Source: Nemertoderma westbladi
Taxonomy: Eukaryota > Xenacoelomorpha > Nemertodermatida > Nemertodermatidae
NCBI GenBank assembly: GCA_032718475.1
Contig: JAUCBJ010006043.1
Span: 1-64,000, forward strand
Direction: 5' to 3'
Length of the DNA: 64,000 nucleotides
Each line of letters starts with the position of its first letter. Positions within the stretch are counted from its first letter, which is position 1. Positions 21,253 through 32,486 of this stretch are shown here, one piece after another. The notes under the pieces are model-generated. The model ran no database searches, was not told the origin of the DNA, and was given only the letters and a program-made list of their open reading frames with translations. A program made the translations under genes and the position numbers.

Positions 21253-23337
21253 CCCAGGGCAATGTCTACACGGTTAGTTACAAAGACGCTGGACTGGCAG
21301 ACTTCATTAGTCAAATATTCTAGAACGAGTAATGCATCCATCCAATAAACAGTTTTCTCCAATGGGTAGTCTACCTGTTTGGTGATATTCCTACCAATGG
21401 TGAAAGCGTACAGTGCTGTTTTTAATTCTGCTCTGGGTACCCATAGCTTGTTGATTAGAGCCTTTGAGGCGGCTAAGAAGACCTTAATTCTGTCTGGTGT
21501 TTCGACTCTCAGATAGACTACTATACCTATTCCAATATTGCTGGCGTCTCCAAAGACGTGTAGTTGATAGGAATAGGTGGGGAGAACATGACCAAAATAT
21601 GCGCGAGAAATCTTAAAGTCCTCTATAGATGGTAAAGAGTTTTCCCACTTCATCCATTTCTTCAATAGTTCACCCTTTAGCGGGTCATCCCAAGAATGGT
21701 TTTCAAGCCACATTTGCTGGACTAGATTCTGAGCAACTAGGATTACTGGACTAATGAATCCTAACGGATCGAAATACATGCTAAGAATACTCACGCAGAT
21801 CCTTTTAGTCCGAACAGGGTCCTCTTGTTGTTTTAATTGGAAGAACAAAATATCTCTCTCCGTATCCCACTTTAGTCCGATGGTTTTGGTCTCTGGGAGG
21901 TCGTCTTTAATAAGGTCGAGATCTTTCGCACCTCGTTCTTTCTCTGGGATCGCCTCCAGAAACTCACGGGAGTTGCTGGTGAATTTAGTTAACCGAAATC
22001 CACCGCGCTGAAAACACTCTACCGTTCCCTTGGCAACCTCTACAGCTTCTTCCACCATAGGTAGAGACTTGAGGTTGTCGTCCATGTAGATGTCCTATTT
22101 AATATTATCGATGACCGTTTTGGGGAATGCGTCTCGATTCTCATCTGCAGTAGTATGTACTATTGAGCAGGCATTGGATGGACTAGATATAATGCCGAAG
22201 GCTTGGATAGTCATCCAATACTCCACAGGTTCCTTACCAAAGTCACCATCAGGCCACCATAAGAACTGTAAACTATCTCGGTCTCGTTGTAACGCCTTTA
22301 CTTGAAGAAACATTCCCCTCGATATTGGAGGCAAAGACGATAGAATACTGCCGGAGTCGCAGTAGTATTCCCAACAATGATTGCAGTTGGTTGGGTCCCG
22401 GCAATAACTCAGAGTTGAGGGATTGTCCCTTATATAACGCAGATCCGTCGAACACCACCCGGACTTCATTGGGCTTTCTGGGTTTGGGAACATAGTGGTG
22501 TGTTAGATAGTACGTTCTCTCTGTCACACGTGTGTCGATGGGAACTCGCTCTGCGTATCCCTTGTCGATGAACTTTTTCAACTGGGTCTTATACATTTCT
22601 TTAGCCTTGTCATTCCTTGACAAGCATCGATGTAGCTGTTTGATTCTCTTGATGGCCAACGGTCGATTGTTTATGAAGCTGGGTTCTCTCTTCCGGAAAG
22701 GTAAGCCAATCTCGTATCGACCCTCCTCCTTTAAGTAACGAGTAGTCGTCGCTTGGATCTGTTTAGTTCTTTCTTCCTCTACTGATAGGGCTCTATCATA
22801 CGAGTTGGGTTCCACAGCTTCTTGCATGAAGAATCGAACGGTGAGTTCATCTCTCAATTGAGCCTTGTATCGCTCCACTACCTCATTGAGCTCGTCATCC
22901 TCGTAAGCCAACAGCTCGTTATTAGGCTGTATTAAGTTACAGAGTTCGATTTGATTGAACCAAGTCTGAGTTTCGGTGAGGGGTTTGATAACATTCTCCT
23001 CATCGTATATTGTTTGTATATCATCGTTATCTGATGAGTATGGAGTTTCCTTGGCTGTTAGAGTTTCATCCATCACAGCCTCTACGATGTTGCACACTTG
23101 ATGGACATGTTCATCCTCTCCCCTTTCTCGGGGGGTCCGTCCAGAGGGTCCTGTGATGTACCAACCCACTCTGGTTCTTCCCGCGTATGTTTGTAAAGGT
23201 CGCGGTCGTGCGGGTCGTTTTTCGATGGTCTCGAGCGCTTCATGCGCATTTTGGCCGATGAGCATCTGAACTCCCGTATAATCGGGTTTGAATCTGGGAA
23301 CTTGGTGTGACAAATTAGGTTGAGATTTCTTAAACAT
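20076..23337 (-). pseudogene. BEL-2 pol remnant (protease end, RT, RNase H, integrase fragment)
   Basis: Minus strand. 23337 opens in the pol N-terminus (MLIGQNAHEALE, GWYITGPSG). The RT runs to YMDD, with a frameshift near 22315, motif A reading ASNIEG rather than an Asp form, and a TAG at 22095-22097 directly before DIYMDD. RNase H starts at LHVFGDAS. A short deletion falls between FVTNRV and the RHCPGTINPA block near 21260. The integrase zinc region (HASRERLLSEVRMRYYFYKP, then CIPC) is at 20402-20704, and the core (TGVDLFGPIEV) breaks off in LINE-c near 20075. Clearly dead. Confidence 0.85.
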
Positions 23338-23829
23338 TCATTAAATTACTCTCAATATCTATAATATGATAACGGTCTTTATTTTAATGGAATCAATTAA
23401 ATTATATGATGAGACATCTGTTATCAATCCTTAGTGCTTAATTAGTTACTGTTAATATTGTATTGGTGAAGGTGTATCCAATAGCACTTATTTTACATTA
23501 TTAGTACAGTATGTCGAATAACTATTAAGCTGTAACTAATGCTAGCTAATTTATTTGTATTGGGTAATTTGATTTAGTTGATACATAGTTCAATTAGTTG
23601 AAATTATTTTTAAGACCCTTTCAATATGTTCAAGAGAACTCAGTGTTTACAGTGTGTGTAATTCATTTCAATTTTCTATTCAGTTTCTGTGTTTAAATGC
23701 TTTATTAAATAATTTTAATGTTGATTCGTAAATAATATTAAATGTCAGAGATTTAATTATAAGAAAACGTATTTTAAATTATTCTTATTTACAATTTCTT
23801 AAGATACAATAATTATTCACTACATAAAA
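23338..23829 (+). repeat. Putative 5' LTR of BEL-3
   Basis: AT-rich, non-coding, bounded on the left by the break in BEL-2 pol. On the right it is followed at 23830 by TGGTGCCTGGACCCGGATC, which looks like a tRNA primer-binding site. No second copy occurs in the window, so this rests on position and primer site only. The left boundary is inferred. Confidence 0.45.
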
Positions 23830-23848
23830 ATGGTGCCTGGACCCGGAT
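23830..23848 (+). promoter_or_regulatory. Putative primer-binding site of BEL-3
   Basis: TGGTGCCTGGACCCGGATC begins with TGG, the complement of a tRNA CCA end. In BEL-5, TGGCGCCCGATA directly follows the 5' LTR in the same way. Confidence 0.5.
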
Positions 23849-24027
23849 CTAATCAACCGCTATATTTTTTTTATATTCTTTAATCCAGGCCTAGGCCCAT
23901 AAAATATTTAGTTATGGCAAAGAAAAAAGACAAAACGGGTACCGGTACGTAAAATAAACAAAATACAGTTTTATGTAATAGCACAGCAGAACAAAAGAAT
24001 ATATCTTCGCTTAAGTACAATATTTAA

Positions 24028-26874
24028 TCATGCACAAAAAATTCTAGAATCCTGATGACATTCTTTATGGATTGTACGCAAAATACTATTCTCCGTACAG
24101 TTTAGACGTTTGGTAAGGCTACAAAGGCTGTTGTACGTTATATGAATCAACATAGGTATATTTAATTCTCCACATGTTAATGACATACTCGTTGGTATGT
24201 CATCAGTAACTCTAGATATCCGAAAAAACAAACGAATTGCATTATTGTACGCTACTTTCAGTTTTCTATAAACACAATCAGAGTAGTTCATTCTAGCCCA
24301 TAAACTATTACAGTAAATCGGCGTACAAAAAGTTCTAAATAGGCATATTTTTACTGCACGGGAACAATTTCCAAACTTTCTCATTAACATATTGGCTCTT
24401 GCATATAAGGAACACATTTGGGCCTTGATATCGATGTCATCATCTGTACTAGAATGTAGAATATGGCCTAAATATGAAAATTGCTCAACAATTTCAACTG
24501 GTTTATCATACAAGAAAACATTTGTAATTGAAGTTATCCTATTAGATCTCGGAAAGTAATATATACATTTACTTTTCTTCACATTAAAAACAATTGAATT
24601 CCTATTGGCATAAGATACCGCCGAATCGATCAGTATTTGTAGCCCTACAATTGAATTGGAAATCAAGCACATATCGTCTGCATATAACAAATTATTTACT
24701 CTAATATTGTCAATAAAACACCCTACTCCCGTATTAGTCAGTTCAGTACTTAAATCGTCAATATATATTATAAATAGCACGGGAGAAAATATACCGCCTT
24801 GTTTTGTCGAGTTTGTAACTTTGAACTTTGAAGATAAAATGCCGTCCCATTTAACACACATAGATTGATTTCTATACCAAAATAACAATACCCTAACCAA
24901 ATACCGTGGAACACCTCTATCTAATAATTTCCTAAATAACTTATAGTGGTTTACCCTGTCGAACGCCTTAGAGGCATCGAGCATACAGACATACACCGGA
25001 GAGTCATGAGTTAGATAATGATTTATTAATTCCTTATAAGCATATATACACGTCTCCGTACCTAAGTTACACTTGAAACCAAACTGGTTATCAACCGTCC
25101 TTAATTTACCCCTACAAATATTAAGCATTACGGATTCTAGAATTCTACTAAGCACAGTAGAGAGACAAATACCCCGATAATTATCCTTTGACGTAATATC
25201 ACCGGTTCTATCCTTAACTAACGGTATAATAATGCAATCCATCATCCTTACTGGTAGATACCCATGTACAAATATAGCATTAATTAGTACACGTAATTTC
25301 TTTAATAGGCCAGGACCACATCCGAAAATAAAATGCTCACCCGATACCCCATCTGAACCACATGCTTTACCTAGATTTAAGCTATGTAGAGCGTCAAATA
25401 TATCATTTAAAAATTAACATTAATATCACTGAAAATAATATCATTTAACTTTGGATCTACAAAGATGGCATCAGAATCATCATTAACACAGTTATAGATT
25501 TTTTCAAAATGCGCACCCCACATTTCGCTTATCTCTTCTGGTCCACAGGCGTCACCAACCTTATTAGGGGCTGTGGAGCGCACTGAGCAACGATTGTGTA
25601 CCTGTGACCAAAACTTACCAATTCCAAATTTTCCAGAACTCGCTGTAATAAAGGATTCTGCAAGCCTGTCATCTCTATTTTTATTTTCATTGCGTTTGCA
25701 ATCCCGTAAAACCTGCTTAAAATTTGCTTTGGTTCGCAGGTACTGCTCGTGTAAATAGCCTTGTTGGTGAGATCCCGACAATCGCCAGGATAAAAATGCC
25801 TCCCTTGACTTTTGGTATTCCTGCTTAACATAATCGTTCCATCCTGGAACATGTTTTATCTTAGGGCCTCCATTAACTTTGTTTTTAAAAACCGTTTTAC
25901 TAGCTAATTTTATGCCATCAATAATAGAATCATATAATGAATCAATTTGCACCCTACAATTTGTACACGATGTATTAGCACAATTAATTAAATAATCCTC
26001 ACTGAGAAGGGATTCACTAAATATATCATTGACCACTTTGTTATACTCACTCAACTGGTCCTTACTTATAGTCTCCCAGTGCGGACAATCTACAGCAGAT
26101 TTAGCACCAACTGGAGGAGTATACTCGGTTATTATCGGAGTAAGACTGAAACTACAGCCAATCGGGATATGGTCATCAATTGCGTACTGGTACCCAACTG
26201 ATAACTGTGATATATATGAGTCTAATATGGTAGAACACTGAACAAATTATGTGGTCCAGCCATGAAGTAGTGCTATGCGCTGCACTTATAAATGTACATG
26301 TCGAAGCAGGTAGCCTATCAACATCGCTAATAATTATGTGATTCAAATTGCACCACATTTTTAGTTCACGGAAATAAGCACGCTTAACATCGGCATTAAA
26401 GTCACCTATTATACATAAGTGAGTAAATGAACAAGACTCATATATACTTTTAATATTACCTAAACATGACGAAAATAATTCATCATTTTCAGGGCTCTCA
26501 TATGGTAGATAAACGTTTAGAATGAATAAACTCTGTTTATTTTCAAGCTTTACAGTTAATCCTAGCATTCTATCATCGCCACAGGGCACACACTCCAACG
26601 CCTTCGCTAACTTTTTATGCCACAAGAAACCCAGTCCTCCATAAGGCCTACCCGTAAGTAGACCGTGCGAGTAATTAACAGGCGATATACCAAATTTTAG
26701 GTAGTCGCCATCTATGGTATCGAGAAACCCTAATTCTTGACAGGGCAACATGTGCTCCTGTAGAGCGACGATATTAATACCACTAGTACATATATCGGTT
26801 ACGGTCTTTAATGCAACCGGTCTACGTATAGAGTTACAGTTGTAGGACACCAGATTAATGTTTGTATCAGCCAT
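24028..26874 (-). pseudogene. LINE-b ORF2: AP-type endonuclease and reverse transcriptase, two frameshifts
   Basis: The endonuclease nicks the target and the RT copies the RNA. From ATG 26874 the endonuclease shows VSYNCNSIRR, ALQEHML (the catalytic Glu block), GGLGFLWHK and CIIGDFNAD; SWLDHI is the end block. A frame change falls near 26240 and a second near 25403 at a T/A homopolymer; endonuclease and RT are in the same frame and the linker in another. RT motifs: DNYRGICLSTVLSRILE, motif A MLDASKAFDRVNH, motif B TKQGGIFSPVLF, motif C LLYADDMCLIS. It ends at 24028. The motifs look CR1/L2-like. All catalytic motifs are intact, so it is recently active or carries assembly indels. Confidence 0.88.
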
Positions 26875-26970
26875 AATTATTTAGTGATTAATTACAAAAC
26901 CTATATATATATAAAATTTATATAAAAAATATAATTGATACAAAAATGAAAAATATATATTAAACCCCTC

Positions 26971-28443
26971 TTACTCCTTGTCACAGTCCACTTGCACACT
27001 CCTGTTACTCCCGTCATCACCCGGACTTGCTGGCTCGATACCCAGACTTCGAGAGACTGGATTACGCTCTAAACCTCCAAGTGTACCTGCGGCCCGTGTA
27101 CTCCCAAAGTTAGCTCTCCCATAATACGGTCTTATCTGCGTGTTCATAGGCCAAAATTCACCAACCATCAATTCCATACGTTCCTCCTCCTTACATGTTA
27201 TAAGGAATGATCTAGACCAAGACCCCGACTGTGAGATAAGTTCACATTTAACGTCATACCCCTTCCCAACCTTTATGTAATCAATGATTGTTGCAGGTAC
27301 AACATCAGCTCCACACCCAGTAAGAAATAGCCTCGCAAAAGGTCGCGAACTCGGAAAGGCCACCACACTAGATTTACCTTTAACAACTTCAGACCGCCTG
27401 TCACGCCACAACTGTCTCTCAGGCTTGTAGGAGGCTCTTCCAACCTGCCGTTGATCACGACCTGGTTTTACAGGTTTACCCTTTACTCCCATTCTTGTAT
27501 ACCCAACATCCACCGAGTCAACCTCACTCTCCGATATGTCACGATGTCGAACTCTAACTATATCGTCATCAGTTCCCTCTAGAACCTGGTATCTGTTGCG
27601 GTTACGGTTCTCTCCACCCATACGTTGTTGTCGGAATTGCTGTTGACCTTGACGGTGTTCTGAGACCAGCACCTCTGAATAACTCTGCCGCGAGCGGGTG
27701 CGATTGAGGTCATTGCCGATAGCGGTCCCACCGCGTTGAGAACTACTGCTGCCATTTCCAGACCCGTTAACAGCTGATGCACACACGCCACCCGGAGGAA
27801 CTGGCAATTCTCTTGTCATCATAGACCTATCCCTGTCACCAGAGTCTGGGATACCGATTACTTCAGTTGATCTCTTTAGCGCCAACCCAACTGATTCAAC
27901 CAGCTCAGCACCTGGGGTCAATTTACTTGGCTCCTGTTCCAGACCTAATTGGTTCAAGCAAAAAGGTAGACATATTGCCTCGAGAACCGCCAAGCGGTCC
28001 TGTAGAAAGCTAGTTCTCTGTAATAATACTGCAGTATCTGACTGAGACAATGAATACGGAGGTAGAATAGTAAGATCAAAAGGAATAAAAATCGATCGAT
28101 TCTCTCTGACATTATTACCAGCTATGAACGGCTGATAATCAAATATATCTAATATGTCCCCAATCAGGTTGCGACGTAATGACTCACCAGATTGTCTACT
28201 TTTAGCAAATGATTGCTTCTGTTTTTCCTTATCTGTCGAGGGTATTAAGCCTAATATAACCTGTTTGGCTTCCTTCAACATGAGATCCGTAAACTTTGGC
28301 CACACTGACGCTATTGAGACAATACTGTCCCTATGATATCCTTTAAGGTGACCCAACCATAGATATGCTAGAATATCGTTTAGCACATGAACTCCGCACG
28401 GACCGCTATGTGGGCGCGGTGGCAGTACACCATCGGGATTCAT
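26971..28443 (-). CDS. LINE-b ORF1 protein
   Basis: An RNA-binding, chaperone-type protein by analogy with other LINE ORF1s. I choose ATG 28443 (MNPDGVLPP); the frame stays open upstream to an ATG at 28563, adding a hydrophobic stretch unlikely to be native. The first ~110 residues form a predicted helical domain (VHVLNDILAYLWLGHLKGYH). The middle is Ser/Gly/Arg/Gln-rich and probably disordered. Residues near the end (RPFARLFLTGCGADVVPATIIDYIK) resemble an RRM-like fold common in CR1-group ORF1 proteins. It stops at 26971, about 100 bp before ORF2. No CCHC knuckle. Confidence 0.75.
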   Translation of the reverse strand: MNPDGVLPPRPHSGPCGVHVLNDILAYLWLGHLKGYHRDSIVSIASVWPKFTDLMLKEAKQVILGLIPSTDKEKQKQSFAKSRQSGESLRRNLIGDILDIFDYQPFIAGNNVRENRSIFIPFDLTILPPYSLSQSDTAVLLQRTSFLQDRLAVLEAICLPFCLNQLGLEQEPSKLTPGAELVESVGLALKRSTEVIGIPDSGDRDRSMMTRELPVPPGGVCASAVNGSGNGSSSSQRGGTAIGNDLNRTRSRQSYSEVLVSEHRQGQQQFRQQRMGGENRNRNRYQVLEGTDDDIVRVRHRDISESEVDSVDVGYTRMGVKGKPVKPGRDQRQVGRASYKPERQLWRDRRSEVVKGKSSVVAFPSSRPFARLFLTGCGADVVPATIIDYIKVGKGYDVKCELISQSGSWSRSFLITCKEEERMELMVGEFWPMNTQIRPYYGRANFGSTRAAGTLGGLERNPVSRSLGIEPASPGDDGSNRSVQVDCDKE

Positions 28444-28594
28444 TATTGCGTTCCCTTTCCTCAAGCTTATGCCGTTGCCAGTTGCAGGCCTCCGCCTACT
28501 ATTAAAGTATTGCACTAGCTGATATACCGGTACCAACAATATAAGTCCAGAAGTAGTCAGCATGTATTCAGTCAGTCAGTAGTACAGTTCTATA

Positions 28595-29669
28595 ATGTCT
28601 ACACTTCAAAAATCACGATCTGGGTTAAAGAGCGTTATAACAAGAACATTCAAGGATGTCAATGAGTGGCTACTGACAACCTCAATACCCGAATTACGAG
28701 CACGTTTAGTGTCCATTGAGAAAACTTACGCGAAGTTTCAAAAGGTTAGTGAAGAATTACTACCAGAAATCAATGAAACTGATACTGACAGATATTTTTA
28801 CGATAATTCTGAATATGAATCACAATGTGAACTTATTATTGAGTATTTAAAACACAGAATCAAAGAATTGGAGCCTCCAGACCTCCCTTCTACACCTCCG
28901 GCTCCCCTTACTTCTAATCTTACTGGTTCGTTACACATTAAATTAGAAAACTTACAATAGCAGATTCATTTGATGGAAATCCTTTGAAATACCATCATTT
29001 TGGGACAGATTTGAAGCTAGATATCATTTAAATCCTAATTTATCAGACATAGATAGGTTCGATTATCTTCTTCAATCTTTAACTGGCACTGCAAAAAGTG
29101 CCATTTCCGGATTGAAACCCACACAAAATAATTACACTAATGCTATTGCTATAATACACAGGCGATTCGGAAAACGAATGCCAAGATTAAACGCACATGT
29201 TATGGCTTTATTCGACCTTCCAAAAGGAGGACAGGCCTTGAACTATCAAAATACGCAAGAGGATATTCCTTAAATTCTAATCATGGTTCATCCTCATTCA
29301 AGGCATTTGAACAAAAGGCTAAAACGGATTATAAACATAAAAATAAAGTGACGACCTTACACACCTCCATAAAACCTACTAACCAGATCAATACCACAGA
29401 AAAATCACAAGGATTTTCCCTACAGTCCGGTTATCAAAATGGTAATAGAAACTTAAATCCTAAACATCCATGTCCATTCTGTAATACAGACCTTTATCCA
29501 GGGAAATGTTCTGTAGGTCTTACTCTAAACTCAAATGAAGTCATCAATAAACTCAAATCTGGGCATCTGGGCTTTGTTGTCTAAATCATGGACATTATTC
29601 AAACCATTGCAAATTCAAACCTATCTGTTCTCTCTGTAGAGGAGGACACTTATTAATTCCTTATTAATA
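28595..29669 (+). pseudogene. BEL-3 gag remnant
   Basis: The ATG at 28595 opens 121 codons of a BEL/Pao gag N-terminus (LQKSRSGLKSVITRTFKDVN). A stop at 28958-28960 follows, but the capsid homology continues in another frame (IADSFDGNPLKYHHFWDRFE, then LSDIDRFDYLLQSLTGTAKS). A cysteine-rich knuckle remnant, HPCPFCNTDLYPGKC, follows near 29468. At about 29670 it jumps to the RNase H end block shared with BEL-2, so protease and RT are deleted. Multiple frame breaks; defective. Confidence 0.75.
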
Positions 29670-30850
29670 CACTATTAATCCTGCTGTCATAGCCTCCAGA
29701 GGAGCTACACCCAAGGAACTAACTGAGACACCAGATTGCCTAGGTGGCCCCGACTTCCTGAGTAAAGAAGAAGAGGAATGCCCCCCCCCCCCCCCCCCCG
29801 CCCCCATCTCACCACTGCCGAGATCAGACAAGCCAAGGGAGCGGAAACTGTTAAGCCAAAGATGCGGACGAGTAAATCCAAGCTGTTTAAACCGATGCTC
29901 GATCTATCGATTCTACACGCTGCCGATGACAACAATGATGCCACACCAACCGGGATGAACCGGGACTGTGGCCTATATTCAGAACCAAGATTGGAAGACT
30001 GGGATACCTGATGTCTCTAAAGGACTCTCACCACTAGTGAAGAGAGCTTGGAATAGACATTGTAAAGCAATCACGTATTTGAAACGGCTTTTCCACCACC
30101 ATTATTCCAAGACTAAAGAAATTCACAGTTTTTAACGGACAAGATCACGCATCAGGAGCATGACAATACCAATAAGCAACTACTGAGGCTTCTACAGTGC
30201 CATGATGATCCTGAGAAGCATTTCCTGCTGATGAAAAATCCGCAGATGCACTTAAAGGATTCTTTGTCCAGTATGATGTTTGACAGACTCATACGTGTTG
30301 GAGGGAGATTAACTAATGCACCACTTTCCTTTGACACTAAGTACCCCATCATCATCAAAAATCTTGAAATACAAATCAAGATGATTGTAGATGTCCATAG
30401 TAATCTTTATCATGCAAGTAGGGAACGAGTTCTTAGCGAAGTTAGAATGCGCTATTATTTTTATAAGCCACATAAAGCACTAAACCAAGTTCTTAGGAAC
30501 TGCATACCCTGTAGGAAAGCATTAGGCCTTTAACCCAGCGAGAGGCAGAATTACCTAGGGAAAGAGTAAGCTGTTATGAACCACCCTTTACTAACACTGG
30601 TGTGGATTTATTTGGCCCTATTGAAGTGTACCGCGCTCGAACTATAGTCAAGCGATGGTGCGTTATATTTGTTTGTAAGACTTCGTAAGACTTTATGACT
30701 TTGTAAGAGCGATTCATCTGGACATGGTGAATGATTTATCTACTAATAGTTTCATACTCAGCCTACGCCGACAAATCGCTCACTTTGGGACTAGCAACAC
30801 CATGTGATCAGATAAAGGTACCAACTTTATCGGGGCCAATAACGAGATAA
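29670..30850 (+). pseudogene. BEL-type RNase H end and integrase fragment
   Basis: Reads NPAVIASRGATPKELTETPD, then a C-rich homopolymer that shifts frame, then an IRQAKGAETVKPK linker, the integrase HHCC region (HASRERVLSEVRMRYYFYKP and CIPCRKA) and the start of the core (TNTGVDLFGPIEV), ending near GTNFIGANNEIK. The catalytic Glu region is missing, replaced by LINE-c. Indels and stops throughout. Confidence 0.8.
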
Positions 30851-31588
30851 AGGCTTACCCCTGGCTTCCCCTGGCTTCATTTTTTAATAAGTCAATGAAT
30901 GAAGGAGCGCTACCAGACAGTTGTTTGGAAGCTCGCCAACATTTCCCCACAATTTAAGAATGGTGGTAAATATTTGTGTGAAAACTTAACATCTATCAGT
31001 CTAACATTAGTGGTCTGCAAACTTATGGAACGAAATATTGTCAATGAAACATACAGCAACATGAAGGGAAATAACCTTATATATACCCTATGACCAATAC
31101 TGTTTCCAGAAAAGCAGAAATGGCGATCATGCCCTCTGCAACTACGTGATTGTATCTTCCATTGGTTCAAAGTACTAGATGATCGCATGTGCATCGATGT
31201 GTACTTGGACTTAGAGAAAGCCTTTGATTCAGTGCCACACCAGAGACTGATTGTCAATTTGCAGGCCCTTGGAATAACTGGCAAGTTATTAAATTGGTTT
31301 CAGGTCTTTCTATCTTGTAGATACCAACCCGTGGTCATCAGTGGGAAAGCATCACCGTGGCTACATTTTGACAATGGTGTTCCTCAGGGAAGTGTTGCTG
31401 GAGTTTTCCTATTCCTTGGATACGTGAATGATGTTCCAACTCTACTCATTCATCTTTTCACCAATGACATCAAAGCGCTATATTCGACCCCAGGAACATC
31501 ACATCTATTGCCCTACTACAAAGTAATTTGGATGTCCTGGACCGCTGGAGCAAATTGTGGCAACTTCTTTTTAACCACGACAAATGTA
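29670..31588 (+). repeat. Right arm of the 1.9-kb inverted duplication
   Basis: Inverted copy of 19361-21252. It contains the RNase H/integrase bridge, the integrase zinc region (30231-30533), part of the integrase core to about 30850 and LINE-c RT. Here the LINE-c sequence runs past 31588, so this arm keeps the more natural junction and the left arm has the secondary break. Confidence 0.9.
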
Positions 31589-31690
31589 AGGTAATGCTCG
31601 ACCACTCACTAACAGACTAAAGTCCACAGATTTACAAAAATACTTGGGAGTCCTGTAGAGAACATGACATTGGTGATTGGTTTGTCAACA
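30850..31690 (+). pseudogene. LINE-c reverse transcriptase fragment, right copy
   Basis: Starts near FFNKSMNEG and runs through ANISPQFKNG, motif A LDLEKAFDSVPHQRL, motif B NGVPQGSVAGV and motif C FTNDIKAL (degenerate), then on to a frame-broken KCKVMLDHSLT block near 31590-31620. It is joined directly to the BEL integrase core. In both arms the junction is the same, so the chimera predates the inverted duplication. Confidence 0.8.
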
Positions 31691-31862
31691 CATTAATTCA
31701 ACACATTACCCTTTCTGTCTTTGAGACTATTATCATGTAATCTTTAGTCAATCAATGTGCAATGCAATGCAATGTGCAATGCAAAGTGTGTGCAAGGGAA
31801 TTGCCATAAAGGGTGAAGGAATATTGTAAGGGGATGGTGATGTTTTAGATGGAAATAAACAA
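31691..31862. other. Short non-coding flank before BEL-4
   Basis: Simple TGCAATGCAA-type repeats near 31755-31785. It ends in AACAA (31858-31862), the left copy of the BEL-4 target duplication. Confidence 0.6.
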
Positions 31863-32391
31863 TGTTAGCTTATTCAATCCCGCTAACACCCCATAAAGTT
31901 AAGCCGATAAGCAATATTGGGGGCCACGAGATTGGGTAATCACCAACTCGTGTCACCCCAACAAAATGGGAAGGAGAAACACAATAAGGGTAAGGGGCCA
32001 AACCCCTAACAGAGAGAGAACAGGTGGAGTGAACGGGAACACTCCAAAGGGTGCCAACAAGGGTATCAACCAATCAGAGGGGGGAAAGGCATCGATTAGG
32101 TAGAGTAACAAGGCCAACCCATGCAATATAGCCAGTTGGCAGTAATCATTTTACTCAGTTATCTCAGTATCATATTGGTGCTAGTTAGGTTAGTTAGTTT
32201 AGCTAGGGAAGGACCGGGACTTTAATTACCGTATCCCACCTTCCGTGTACGACATCATATATCTATATCTGTATCTTATACCTGAACATTATACGTGACA
32301 AACAACGTAAACCCTTTCACTCTTCACACACGGCGGGGACGCGTGAATTAACAAACCGGATAAACCGGGATTCTCCCTGGATCCCGTCACA
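31863..32391 (+). repeat. BEL-4 5' LTR
   Basis: Starts TGTTAGCTTATTC and ends GGATCCCGTCACA. Its partner is at 50421. The ATCATATATCTATATCTGTA tract near 32250 could contribute to the core promoter. Confidence 0.95.
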
Positions 32392-32486
32392 GTAATTAAA
32401 CCCGTCGGTGGCACAGTAATTAAATCCGAGCTGCCACCCCAGCTAGCTACCAGTGACTACCAACCTCCAATCTAAAGTTAAAGGAG
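32392..32486 (+). other. BEL-4 leader
   Basis: Contains CAGTAATTAAA twice (from about 32390 and 32413). No obvious TGG-type primer site directly abuts the LTR, so the priming tRNA is unclear. Confidence 0.5.

Larger units (their letters stand above)
23865..28580 (-). mobile_element. LINE-b: near-full-length APE-type non-LTR retrotransposon
   Basis: Minus strand: ORF1 (28443-26971), a short spacer, ORF2 with endonuclease and RT (26874-24028), and a 3' UTR ending in an A-rich tail near 23865. It sits between the BEL-3 primer-binding site and the BEL-3 gag start, so it appears to have landed in that element's leader. The exact 5' end and target duplication are uncertain. ORF2 needs two single-base frame changes to read through. 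Confidence 0.8.
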
